DNA of 64,000 bases, from assembly GCF_000702265.1 (NCBI RefSeq), contig NZ_KL370881.1, forward strand, positions 208,789 to 272,788, in the 5' to 3' direction. The DNA is from Butyrivibrio sp. NC2002. Lineage in GTDB: Bacteria; Bacillota; Clostridia; Lachnospirales; Lachnospiraceae. The notes under the pieces were generated by a model. The model was not told the DNA's origin and made no database searches. It saw only the letters and a list, made by a program, of their open reading frames with translations. Below are positions 1 through 7,988 of the stretch, one piece after another. Position numbers and translations under genes: made by a program. Numbering within the stretch: position 1 is the first letter of the stretch; every line of letters starts with the position of its first letter.

Positions 1-1
1 A

Positions 2-922
2 GAGGAAAGTCTGAACAATGCGGAAAAACAGGGTGAAGATGAAAGACTTTTGTGCAGAGCAAGGGGAATACTCTACAGAACATTGGGACAGTATGATCTT
101 GCGATAGACGAATTCTTAAAATCACTTGCTGCAACAGACGGAATTCCTAATGATATGGATTACGATACTAATTTTTATCTGGCTGATGCGTATATCAAGC
201 TTGGAAGATATCCGGAAGCTATAGAAGTATATGATGCTATTCTGGATATAAGAAAAAAAGATAAAGATGCGTTTTACATGCGTGGTATAGCAAGACTTAA
301 AAATGAAGATCATGATGGCGCCTATTCTGATTTTTCCAAGGCTATGTCCCTTTCCCAAAGAGATTATGATCTTAGGATCATGATCTACAAGGCTCTTTCG
401 GAAGCGGGATATGAGGATGAGGGCAAAGCCATACTGGAAGCATGTCTTAGTGATGGCGACCAGAATATGACCAATTATGAAAAGGGCCAGATATCTTATT
501 ATCTTGGAAATAATGCAGATGCACAGAGCTATCTGGAACTTGCCAGAAACGAACGCGATTCTCAAAAAGCACCTGTTGTCCTGCTGCTTGGTCAGACAGG
601 CGAGAGACAGGGCGACTATAACTATGCGGTGAGCGTATATAAAACATTTCTTGCAGAGGATCCTAACCACCCTGATATCTACAATCAGCTCGGTCTTTGC
701 CAGATCAGGATGGGGGATTATGATGGCGCAGTTTCTTCTTTTGAGGAGGGACTTGCCCTGAATGATACAGCATATTATCAGGCGCTTCTTCTGAATGAGA
801 TTACTGCATACGAGTATGCGGGCAATTTTACGCAGGCGAAAGCACTTATGGAAAAATACAGGAAGGCGTATCCGGATGACAAGGATGCGGAGAGGGAGGA
901 GATATTTCTCTCTACAAGGTAA
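2..922 (+). CDS. TPR-repeat protein, 5' end outside window
   Basis: The reading frame is already open at the left edge, so the true start lies upstream and only about 306 C-terminal residues are seen. The visible part is a chain of degenerate tetratricopeptide repeats: helix pairs with the spacing of conserved small and aromatic residues typical of TPRs (for example YLADAYIKLGRYPEAIEVY, then AFYMRGIARLKNEDHDGAYSDF, then IYNQLGLCQIRMGDYDGAVSSF). Such arrays are protein-protein scaffolds; no catalytic domain is visible. If the missing N-terminus carries a signal peptide or lipobox it would act at the cell surface. Its stop lies 6 nt before the next gene, a D-Ala-D-Ala carboxypeptidase, so a role around the cell envelope is a guess from context. 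TPR assignment is secure; function is unknown. Confidence 0.8.
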   Translation, partial: EESLNNAEKQGEDERLLCRARGILYRTLGQYDLAIDEFLKSLAATDGIPNDMDYDTNFYLADAYIKLGRYPEAIEVYDAILDIRKKDKDAFYMRGIARLKNEDHDGAYSDFSKAMSLSQRDYDLRIMIYKALSEAGYEDEGKAILEACLSDGDQNMTNYEKGQISYYLGNNADAQSYLELARNERDSQKAPVVLLLGQTGERQGDYNYAVSVYKTFLAEDPNHPDIYNQLGLCQIRMGDYDGAVSSFEEGLALNDTAYYQALLLNEITAYEYAGNFTQAKALMEKYRKAYPDDKDAEREEIFLSTR

Positions 923-928
923 GTTAAA

Positions 929-2044
929 TTGGGGAACAAGCATTACAGAAATTTGGACAGCAGCTACTATGTGAGAAGGAAACCTGCTAAAAGAAAGAAG
1001 AGGTTTATTCCTATTCTTGTGGGCGCAGGGGTGCTTAGTATAATCATAGCTGCAGTATTGATTTTTATTTTTACCGGAAAAGGGAATAAAGAGGAGGATG
1101 CGGCCGATCTTGCTTCAATAGAGGAGAGTATACCTCAGGAAGAGATTGAGCCACAGATTGAGGAAGAACCCGAAGCAGAGGTAGAGCAGGAAGAAGTAAA
1201 AGAACTATCACCCGAGGTTGCAAGCTTTGCAGAAGGGTATGAAGTGACAACATCTCCTTCAGTATCGGAGATATACAGCGAAGATGTCATTAGTGAAAAT
1301 GCAGTTTTGATCGATGTGGATAAGGGCGAGATAATTGCTAAAAAAGCAGCTGATGCAACTATTTCACCTGCTTCAATGACAAAAATCCTTACTGTACTTG
1401 TTGCTGCTGAACATGTGACGGATCTTGATGATACGTTTACAATTACCAGGGACATAACAGATTATTCATTTTCAAATGACTGCAGTATTGTGGGATTTGA
1501 TGTTGATGAGACTGTGACAGTAAGAGACCTGATGTATGGAACGATTCTTCCATCAGGAGCAGATGCCGGACTTGCACTTGCACAATATGTTGCAGGCTCT
1601 CATGAAGCTTTTGTAGACATGATGAACCAAAAACTCGAGGAACTGGGGCTCTCTGACAGTGCTCACTTTACTAATTGCGTTGGCTTATATGATGAAGATC
1701 ATTACTGTACATTAACCGATATGGCGATGATACTTAAGGCTGCAGTTGAGAATGATCTCGCTAGAGAAATACTTTCTGCACATACATATACGACTTCTGC
1801 CACAGAGCAGCACCCGGAAGGCATAACGATTTCAAACTGGTTCCTTAGAAGAATTGAGGACAAAGAGACAAACGGTGAAGTGGTATGTGCAAAGACCGGA
1901 TTTGTCAACCAGTCAGGCTGTTGTGCAGCGAGCTATTCGGTTTCGAACAGCGGTGGACATTATATATGTGTATCTGCCAACGCCTGGAGTTCATGGAGAT
2001 GCATCTATGATCAGGTGGAAATATACAAACAATATTTGAGCTAA
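929..2044 (+). CDS. D-alanyl-D-alanine carboxypeptidase (S11, membrane-anchored)
   Basis: Predicted low-molecular-weight penicillin-binding protein that trims the terminal D-alanine of peptidoglycan stems. It has a basic N-terminus, one membrane segment at about residues 26-49, a Glu-rich spacer (about 55-95) and a C-terminal serine-peptidase domain. Motif 1 is SMTK (149-152, nucleophile Ser149), motif 2 is SGA (209-211) where many relatives have SxN, and motif 3 is KTG (322-324). The anchor is N-terminal rather than the C-terminal amphipathic helix of PBP5. The TTG start at 929 follows AAGG by 9 nt and lies 6 nt after the stop of the TPR gene, so the two are probably co-transcribed. The Asn-to-Ala change in motif 2 is the only oddity. 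Confidence 0.85.
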   Translation: MGNKHYRNLDSSYYVRRKPAKRKKRFIPILVGAGVLSIIIAAVLIFIFTGKGNKEEDAADLASIEESIPQEEIEPQIEEEPEAEVEQEEVKELSPEVASFAEGYEVTTSPSVSEIYSEDVISENAVLIDVDKGEIIAKKAADATISPASMTKILTVLVAAEHVTDLDDTFTITRDITDYSFSNDCSIVGFDVDETVTVRDLMYGTILPSGADAGLALAQYVAGSHEAFVDMMNQKLEELGLSDSAHFTNCVGLYDEDHYCTLTDMAMILKAAVENDLAREILSAHTYTTSATEQHPEGITISNWFLRRIEDKETNGEVVCAKTGFVNQSGCCAASYSVSNSGGHYICVSANAWSSWRCIYDQVEIYKQYLS

Positions 2045-2050
2045 AAAGAA

Positions 2051-2097
2051 AAGGGAGCCGTGAAAGATGATGATTTCTCATTTTTCACAGCTCCCTT
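2051..2097. terminator. Convergent bidirectional terminator
   Basis: A 15-bp stem (2051-2065 with 2083-2097, one G-U pair) flanked by A-rich and T-rich ends. It lies between the + strand carboxypeptidase gene and the - strand PH-domain gene and can serve both. Confidence 0.85.
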
Positions 2098-2117
2098 AAA
2101 TATTTGAAATTACAGTA

Positions 2118-2555
2118 TCAATCACCTATATCATCAAGGGTGCCGTCTTCTGCTGCAAAACTTATATCCTGCATATTAACAGTGCGCCTTCTTAAGCGGG
2201 CTTTCTCTGATTCCTGATTGATGAAATCCTTTATTTCCCTTCCGTGCTTTATGTTTTTCATGACAATGGTTTTGTCTGTAACATCTGAGGTAAAGCAGGT
2301 GATTGTTGAAAGTCCGAATATTCTCTGGATCAGGGATCTTGATAATTCAACGTCGCTTATTTTGTACATGAAACAGTCGTTTTCATGTATGCTTAAGAAG
2401 CCGGAGATGATTATCAGTTCATTATCATAGAGCTCATATTTTTTAAAAGGCCACGGAATTCCGAATAATGTGAGTCTTGAAACCTCCGTGTATTGAAGTG
2501 CACCTTTAGAATTTTGTGCTGCTGCGTTTTGCTCGGGATTTGAAATCTTAGACAT
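2118..2555 (-). CDS. Bacterial PH-domain (bPH_2-like) protein
   Basis: A 145-residue soluble protein. Residues about 22-110 read as a bacterial pleckstrin-homology fold: beta strands around YELYDNELIIISGFLSIHEN, then a segment like VELSRSLIQRIFGLSTITCF, which resembles the 'lqrllGlgtv' core of the bPH_2 family, ending in a helix (GREIKDFINQESEKAR). Unlike YdbS/YdbT relatives it has no membrane segments. The C-terminus is short and acidic. It is a single gene transcribed away from the PAS-GGDEF-EAL gene, sharing the intergenic region 2556-2660. The fold is recognised with moderate confidence; ligand and role are not known. Confidence 0.65.
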   Translation of the reverse strand: MSKISNPEQNAAAQNSKGALQYTEVSRLTLFGIPWPFKKYELYDNELIIISGFLSIHENDCFMYKISDVELSRSLIQRIFGLSTITCFTSDVTDKTIVMKNIKHGREIKDFINQESEKARLRRRTVNMQDISFAAEDGTLDDIGD

Positions 2556-2587
2556 ATCTGTACCTTCCTTATAATGCTAAAAAACAG

Positions 2588-2623
2588 TTGATGTTAATAA
2601 TTCACAAATACTATAATTAGTAT
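2588..2623 (+). promoter_or_regulatory. SigA-type promoter with a palindrome over the -10
   Basis: TTGATG (2588-2593), an 18-nt spacer and TATAAT (2612-2617) precede the gene starting at 2661. The palindrome ATACTA-TAAT-TAGTAT (2608-2623) covers the -10 exactly, which is how a repressor operator would sit. No cognate regulator is obvious next to it. Confidence 0.55.
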
Positions 2624-2660
2624 AGCATAAGAGTTTTGTTTGGGGAGGGTTCTTTTAATC

Positions 2661-4325
2661 ATGCCGGATAATCGCCAGGGGGCCTATGAAACCATAGGAA
2701 AAATCTTTGATACATTTGCAGTTACGTCAAAGAGCCGCTATGTTTACGTTTATGATATTGAACGCAACATGGCAAGGTGGTCTGAGAATGCTGTAAACTA
2801 TTTTGGCTTGACAGGGGAGTATATCTACAAGGCAGATCAGGTGTGGGAAGCGCATGTTCACCCCGAGGATAGGGCGACGTACAGAGAACACCTTGCAACT
2901 GCTTTTTCAGGAAATCGAGTTAATCCCAGTTTTGAATACAGAGCCAGAAATAAGAGCGGAGAATATGTTGCCTGCTCATGCAAAGGAGTTGTTATAAAGG
3001 ACTACTCCGGCAAGGCAGCCTTTTATGCATGCTCACTTATAAATAAAGGTATCGTCGACAACACAGATCCCATAACAGGATTGTCAAACCACTATGAGAT
3101 GTACAATTACATGCACAGCCTTGAAAGAGAAAAGCTGGGCTATGTGCTCTTACTTGTAAATGTCATAGATTTTGGAGATATCAACAGACTCTACGGTTAT
3201 ATGTTTGGAAACAGAATGCTTAAACAGATGGGCGAATGGCTCGTTAAGGAAGTTGCTGAAAAAGGTCATGTTTACAGAGGGGACGGAACGATTTTAGGTG
3301 TCTGCAGCGTGAATATGACTATTGATGATATCAAGAGTCTGTATCAGAGAATGAGAGTCTATGTTAAAAACAGCATGAAGGTTGGAAATTCCAGTGTTTC
3401 CGCAGATCTTGGCGGAGGTGTGATCGCATGTGATGAGGCAGGGATTGACGTTCATGCAATTTATACAAGTGCCAAGTATGCCCTTGATTATTCCAAGACG
3501 AAAAAGCATGGCAATCTGATCATTTTTCATAACAATGAACTTGAATACAATAAGAAGACAATTGATCTTGTAGAGGCAGTAAGGGAAAGCGTTCTAAACA
3601 GATGCAACGGCTTTTATCTGAATTATCAGCCAATCATCTCCAAGACAAACGGGTCTCTTAGGGGAGCAGAAGTTCTGCTTCGCTGGAATAAGGAGCCTTA
3701 CGGAGACGTTTCCCCAAGTGAATTTGTACCATGGCTTGAGCAGGACAGATCCTTTTATACTCTCGGGACCTGGATACTCGACAGGGCTATGAAGGACGGA
3801 CTCGAGATACTAAAGGACCATCCCGACTTTTTCATAAGTCTGAATCTGGCTTATGTACAGCTTGAAAAAAGTGAATTTCGAACAACAATAGTTGAGCTTC
3901 TTCGCGGAAACAGATATCCGGGAACAGCTATGTGTATAGAGCTCTCCAACGTGACAAGGGATATAAACTTTGATTATCTTAAAAGTCAGGTAATCTTTTT
4001 AAAGTCCTGCGGAATAAGGATTGCTCTTGATGTGAGCGATTTTGCAACGCTTGATCTTGCAACCTCTCTTCCTATAAATATTATCAAGATCGGAACTGAG
4101 ATCACAGAGAATGTCAGCAAGAGCCCACTGTCCAATTATATGGCCAAGGCAATAACCGGTTTTGCTGAGGATATGAGCATTGGGGTATGTGCTACGGGCA
4201 TAGGAGATGCAGAAACAGAGCAGAAGCTTAAGGATTATCATATAGATTCGGTTCAGGGATATTATTATTCCAGACCGGTTAGTTTAGAAGATTTTAAGAA
4301 GCTGGATATGTACAAGCAAATATAA
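2661..4325 (+). CDS. PAS-GGDEF-EAL protein, both catalytic domains degenerate
   Basis: The start is ATG 2661 because GGGGAGGG lies 11 nt upstream; a TTG at 2640 would put that ribosome site inside the gene. The product is 554 residues. Order: PAS_3-like sensor (about 20-128), GGDEF-fold domain (about 133-290) and EAL-fold domain (about 310-545). The GGDEF signature is replaced by RGDGT (206-210). The EAL signature is EVL (from Glu337), the DDFGTG loop reads DVSDFAT, and the AEGVE motif reads ATGIGDAE. The metal- and substrate-binding residues of a cyclic-di-GMP cyclase or phosphodiesterase are therefore largely lost. It is probably a cyclic-di-GMP receptor or protein-interaction module rather than an enzyme. 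No membrane segments are seen. Confidence 0.8.
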   Translation: MPDNRQGAYETIGKIFDTFAVTSKSRYVYVYDIERNMARWSENAVNYFGLTGEYIYKADQVWEAHVHPEDRATYREHLATAFSGNRVNPSFEYRARNKSGEYVACSCKGVVIKDYSGKAAFYACSLINKGIVDNTDPITGLSNHYEMYNYMHSLEREKLGYVLLLVNVIDFGDINRLYGYMFGNRMLKQMGEWLVKEVAEKGHVYRGDGTILGVCSVNMTIDDIKSLYQRMRVYVKNSMKVGNSSVSADLGGGVIACDEAGIDVHAIYTSAKYALDYSKTKKHGNLIIFHNNELEYNKKTIDLVEAVRESVLNRCNGFYLNYQPIISKTNGSLRGAEVLLRWNKEPYGDVSPSEFVPWLEQDRSFYTLGTWILDRAMKDGLEILKDHPDFFISLNLAYVQLEKSEFRTTIVELLRGNRYPGTAMCIELSNVTRDINFDYLKSQVIFLKSCGIRIALDVSDFATLDLATSLPINIIKIGTEITENVSKSPLSNYMAKAITGFAEDMSIGVCATGIGDAETEQKLKDYHIDSVQGYYYSRPVSLEDFKKLDMYKQI

Positions 4326-4372
4326 TATGATGTTATAATATTATGGGTGGTTATACGAAAGGCGGCTTTTTA

Positions 4373-5107
4373 ATGGCTCATATGTTTACCTACATAAAAC
4401 CGGAATCTATGATATCTGCTTTCAATGAACAAAAAGAAACTGTGCTTAAGGAGCGCAGTATTTGTGTTGCAAGATTGGGAGATCTGGCGGTAAACATGTC
4501 CTATGTAAATGATGATGCCTTCACTTTAAGTCTTGAAGATCTAAAATACGGCACCCAGTATTCAGGGCGCGTTATAAATGTTGATGTTTCAGATGAAAAA
4601 GATGCTGCAGAGATGGTCGAGGGCTTTTTTCACAGAATGCAGATGATACATGATCAGGAAGTCCTTGAGATGAGAGAGCATATCTGGAAATGGTATGGTC
4701 TTAAGTGGCTTGAGAAAGAGGGGATCACTCTTGATGAGTATCTTGACAATATCATGTCCAATGAAGAATTAAAGGACAAGATACATTGGAAGAGCTTTGA
4801 AGAGTATATAGCAAGTGATTATCTTAATGTGGCCGACACAATGAATCTCATTAGTGAGTTTGCTTTGACGGAAGAAGAAAATAACATATACAGCAAATTT
4901 ATAGCAAGTGACATAATTGAGCTAAGGCAAAGTCGTTCCTTTGAAGCACTAAAGAATCAGTTTGATCATGAGGATGAAGTTTTTGAAAATAAGAAATCCT
5001 TTACATTTGGTGTTGAGGTAGTTGCCGATAGCAGGGAGGAAGCACGGAAAAAGTTACAGTCAATTCTGACCGATGAAGAAGACGGGGATTTTTACATAAT
5101 AGGTTAA
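4373..5107 (+). CDS. Conserved-looking hypothetical protein, soluble
   Basis: I do not recognise this protein. ATG 4373 is preferred over ATG 4343 because AAAGGCGG lies 7 nt upstream of it; the product is then 244 residues. It is acidic, has no signal peptide or membrane segment, and looks alpha-helical in its middle (about 85-200, with a Trp-rich stretch HIWKWYGLKWLEKEGITLDEY). The C-terminus holds a beta-alpha unit (FTFGVEVVADSREEARKKLQ) like small ferredoxin-fold or tail domains. It lies 47 nt after the degenerate EAL protein in the same direction and may be its co-transcribed partner; this is inference. Confidence 0.6.
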   Translation: MAHMFTYIKPESMISAFNEQKETVLKERSICVARLGDLAVNMSYVNDDAFTLSLEDLKYGTQYSGRVINVDVSDEKDAAEMVEGFFHRMQMIHDQEVLEMREHIWKWYGLKWLEKEGITLDEYLDNIMSNEELKDKIHWKSFEEYIASDYLNVADTMNLISEFALTEEENNIYSKFIASDIIELRQSRSFEALKNQFDHEDEVFENKKSFTFGVEVVADSREEARKKLQSILTDEEDGDFYIIG

Positions 5108-5183
5108 AAACTGTTTTGCAAATGCCGATATACCATATGGAGTATTGGTGCTTTTGCGAAAGCTTTTAGATTGAGGTGGAATT

Positions 5184-5660
5184 ATGAAAAAAAGCCTGTT
5201 TTCTTTTGCCTTTTATTTTTCACTGTTTATTATTGCCTTGTTATTAAAAGGTCCTGCGCCGGTCTATGCTACCGAGCTTCAAAATATAGATGACGAGCAG
5301 CAATTGGATGTAACGGTTGGTTCTGATGAAAACGGCAATGTCACCGTTACTTTTGGAAAATATCTGTTTGTAAGAAAATATAACGGATGGTACATTCCGG
5401 CCACATATATCTATAACGGAAGCGATCTGGATACTTTTCTTGACTCTGCTGTAGCGGGAACGAGGAGAACCAGCGTAAGATGCGATGGCTTTCTGTTTGT
5501 TAAAATGTCAGGTGGCTGGTACAGACATGAACTTCACTTTAATGACGGACGGTCGCTTGCCGAAGCATTTAATAAGGCAGCAGGTATTACCAGCACCTAT
5601 AATCCCAATGGAGAACTGAGTTCTGATGACAATACAAATAATACGAATGTAAATCGCTGA
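5184..5660 (+). CDS. Small secreted protein with a duplicated motif
   Basis: A 158-residue exported protein. A signal peptide occupies residues 1-30 (two Lys, a hydrophobic core, cleavage probably after VYA). The mature part contains two copies of one unit: GKYLFVRKYNGWYIPATYIYNG at about 58-79 and a second copy starting DGFLFVKMSGGWYRHELHFNDG at about 100-121, each followed by a short helix (DLDTFLDSA / SLAEAFNKA). The shared pattern is G-(Y/F)-LFV-K-x-x-GWY. The C-terminal tail is Asn/Thr-rich and disordered. No family is recognised. Start ATG 5184 has GAGGTGG upstream, and a strong terminator follows. Confidence 0.65.
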   Translation: MKKSLFSFAFYFSLFIIALLLKGPAPVYATELQNIDDEQQLDVTVGSDENGNVTVTFGKYLFVRKYNGWYIPATYIYNGSDLDTFLDSAVAGTRRTSVRCDGFLFVKMSGGWYRHELHFNDGRSLAEAFNKAAGITSTYNPNGELSSDDNTNNTNVNR

Positions 5661-5704
5661 TGTCTTGATATTATTTTTTTTATTTGGTATCATGCCATAG
5701 TGTT

Positions 5705-5735
5705 AAAAAAAGGATGCAATGTGCATCCTTTTTTG
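5705..5735 (+). terminator. Rho-independent terminator
   Basis: A-rich flank, stem GGATGCA/TGCATCC (5712-5718 with 5722-5728), triloop, then six T residues. It ends the transcript of the secreted protein and isolates the MATE gene. Confidence 0.85.
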
Positions 5736-5763
5736 TTCTTGAAAAAAAAACAGAAGGAGTAGT

Positions 5764-7131
5764 ATGGCTGTAAAAGAAAATAAAATGGGAGTTCTTCCCG
5801 TAAAAAGATTAATAATTTCAATGTCACTTCCGATGATGCTCTCTATGCTTGTGCAGGCTCTGTACAATGTCGTGGACAGTATTTTTGTTGCGCAGATAGA
5901 TGAGGCAGCTCTGACTGCAGTAACACTTGCATTTCCTTTGCAAAACCTGATGATAGCACTTGGCTCGGGAACCGGAGTAGGTATGAATGCACTGCTTTCA
6001 AGATCCCTTGGAGAAAAGAAATTTGAAAGATCAGATGCTGCTGCAAATACAACAATTTTGCTTACCTTTATGAATTTTGTCGTATTTTTCCTTATCGGTG
6101 TTTTCGGTGTAGAGCCCTTTATCAGAACGCAGACAAGCGATCCGCAGATCATAGCTTATGCGGTGATGTACTTAAGGATCATCTGTTGCATGTCTATCGG
6201 TCTGTTTTGTCAGATGAGTTTTGAGAGAATGCTGCAGTCTACAGGAAGAACTGTGTTTAGCATGGCTTCACAGATGACCGGTGCGATAATCAATATAATA
6301 ATGGATCCCATCCTGATATTCGGACTTTTCGGATTACCTGCAATGGGCGTAGCGGGTGCTGCACTTGCAACAGTCATGGGCCAGATAGTTGGTGCATGCA
6401 TAGGACTTTATTTTAACGTAAAGAAAAATAAAGATATAAATATCAAGCCTTCACTTATCTTTAATCCCAAGGCTGATATTGTAAAAGAAATATATTATGT
6501 AGGTATTCCCTCTATCCTAATGATGTCCATAGGATCGATCATGACATACGCCATGAACCTCATACTTACCACATTTTCAACAACTGCAACAGCGGTATTT
6601 GGAGTATACTTCAAGCTTCAGAGCTTCTTCTTTATGCCTGTGTTCGGACTTAATAACGGACTTATCCCCGTGCTGGCATATAATCTTGGCGCACGCAAAA
6701 AGCAAAGAATTGAAGAAGCGCTCAGATTTGCAATGCAGCTTGCAGTTACCATCATGGTAGCAGGCACGATCACCTTCCTTGTGATACCACAGGTACTGTT
6801 AAAGCTCTTTAATGCATCACCTGATATGACTGCGATCGGTGTTCCTGCCCTTCGCATAATATGTTTGAGCTTCCCTGTAGCCGGAGTTTGCATAGCACTT
6901 GGCTCTGTATTCCAGGCTTTTTCAGAGAGTATATATTCACTTATCGTATCTGTCGGACGTCAGCTTGTAGTTCTTATTCCGGTAGCATGGCTTTTGTCCC
7001 GCACCGGTAATTTAAACATGGTTTGGTGGGCATTCCCGATAGCAGAAATTGCATCATTTATCCTTTCCATATACTTCTTCAAAAAAGTCTATGGAAAAAA
7101 AGTAAAAACAATAATAGAAGCAGATGATTGA
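5764..7131 (+). CDS. MATE family efflux transporter
   Basis: A 455-residue integral membrane protein of the multidrug and toxic compound extrusion family, a cation-coupled antiporter exporting drugs or metabolites. About twelve membrane segments are visible in two six-helix halves. Family features include the opening PVKRLIISMSLPMMLSMLVQ with the early 'YNVVDSIFVAQ' segment, and the second half starting near ILMMSIGSIMTYAMNLIL. Length matches the family. The start ATG 5764 follows AAGGAG. It stands alone after a terminator. The substrate cannot be told from sequence. Confidence 0.9.
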   Translation: MAVKENKMGVLPVKRLIISMSLPMMLSMLVQALYNVVDSIFVAQIDEAALTAVTLAFPLQNLMIALGSGTGVGMNALLSRSLGEKKFERSDAAANTTILLTFMNFVVFFLIGVFGVEPFIRTQTSDPQIIAYAVMYLRIICCMSIGLFCQMSFERMLQSTGRTVFSMASQMTGAIINIIMDPILIFGLFGLPAMGVAGAALATVMGQIVGACIGLYFNVKKNKDINIKPSLIFNPKADIVKEIYYVGIPSILMMSIGSIMTYAMNLILTTFSTTATAVFGVYFKLQSFFFMPVFGLNNGLIPVLAYNLGARKKQRIEEALRFAMQLAVTIMVAGTITFLVIPQVLLKLFNASPDMTAIGVPALRIICLSFPVAGVCIALGSVFQAFSESIYSLIVSVGRQLVVLIPVAWLLSRTGNLNMVWWAFPIAEIASFILSIYFFKKVYGKKVKTIIEADD

Positions 7132-7216
7132 TCACTTAATTAACTTTTAATAACCTTAATGATTTAAAATCTTGATATAATCTGCATTTTTTAGTAGAAT
7201 TTGGGTGTAGTGCGTA

Positions 7217-7253
7217 GTAAACGATAAAAATTTATCATACTATAGTAAACACT
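7217..7253 (+). promoter_or_regulatory. Repeat/palindrome cluster upstream of the Fe-S scaffold gene
   Basis: Two direct copies of TAGTAAAC lie about 29 nt apart and flank the palindrome GATAAA-AA-TTTATC, just upstream of the SD sequence (AAGGAGG) of the NifU-like gene. A TATAAT (about 7176) further upstream could be the -10. A regulator-binding site is possible but unproven. Confidence 0.35.
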
Positions 7254-7271
7254 AATTCTAAGGAGGTACTT

Positions 7272-7964
7272 ATGATTTACTCAACAGAGGTAAAAAATAT
7301 GTGTCCCGTAACACAAGGGGTACATCATGGTGCTGCTCCCATTCCTGAAGAGGCTAAGTGGGTTCAGTCCAAAGAGATTAAGGACATTTCCGGTTATACA
7401 CATGGTATTGGCTGGTGTGCTCCTCAGCAGGGTTGCTGTAAGCTTTCCCTTAACGTTAAGGAAGGTGTTATCCAGGAAGCACTTGTAGAGACTATCGGAT
7501 GTTCCGGTATGACTCATTCAGCAGCTATGGCAGCTGAAATTCTTCCCGGTCTTACAGTTCTTGAAGCACTCAATACTGACCTTGTATGTGATGCTATCAA
7601 TACTGCTATGAGAGAGCTTTTCCTTCAGATTGTATACGGCAGAACACAGTCTGCATTCTCAGAGGATGGACTTCAGATCGGTGCCGGCCTTGAGGATCTT
7701 GGTAAGGGATCACGTTCAATGGTTGGTACAACCTATGGAACACTCAGCAAGGGACCTCGTTACCTTGAACTTACAGATGGTTATATCACAGATCTTGCTC
7801 TTGATGAGAATGATGAGATTATCGGATATAAATATGTTAACTTTGGTAAGATGATGGACTTCATCAAGGCTGGAGACGACGCTGCTACAGCACTTGATAA
7901 GGCTAAGGGTCAGTATGGCCGTGTTGCAGATGCAGTTCGTTTCATTGATCCCAGAAAAGAATAA
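7272..7964 (+). CDS. NifU/IscU-like Fe-S cluster scaffold, partner of GGGtGRT protein
   Basis: A 230-residue soluble protein whose N-terminal two thirds resemble an IscU/NifU-type scaffold: Cys residues in GIGWCAPQQGCCKLSL (about 46-61), ETIGCSGMTHSAAMAAE (about 74-90, matching the 'GCaas.asasml' turn of IscU) and LVCDAINTAM. A C-terminal extension ends VRFIDPRKE. In Lachnospiraceae and other clostridia this protein is commonly found directly before a GGGtGRT-family gene, as here (24-nt gap). It presumably carries or builds an Fe-S cluster for that partner; the physiological role of the pair is not established. The SD AAGGAGG and codon choice rich in CTT, GCT and GGT suggest high expression. 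Confidence 0.75.
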   Translation: MIYSTEVKNMCPVTQGVHHGAAPIPEEAKWVQSKEIKDISGYTHGIGWCAPQQGCCKLSLNVKEGVIQEALVETIGCSGMTHSAAMAAEILPGLTVLEALNTDLVCDAINTAMRELFLQIVYGRTQSAFSEDGLQIGAGLEDLGKGSRSMVGTTYGTLSKGPRYLELTDGYITDLALDENDEIIGYKYVNFGKMMDFIKAGDDAATALDKAKGQYGRVADAVRFIDPRKE

Positions 7965-7988
7965 TTTAAGGTAAGGAGGAAAAATATA

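Noticed and set aside
122-943. 273-codon - strand open frame opposite the TPR gene
   Set aside because: It is a shadow of the TPR coding sequence: Cys/Ile-rich composition with no domain pattern or ribosome site.
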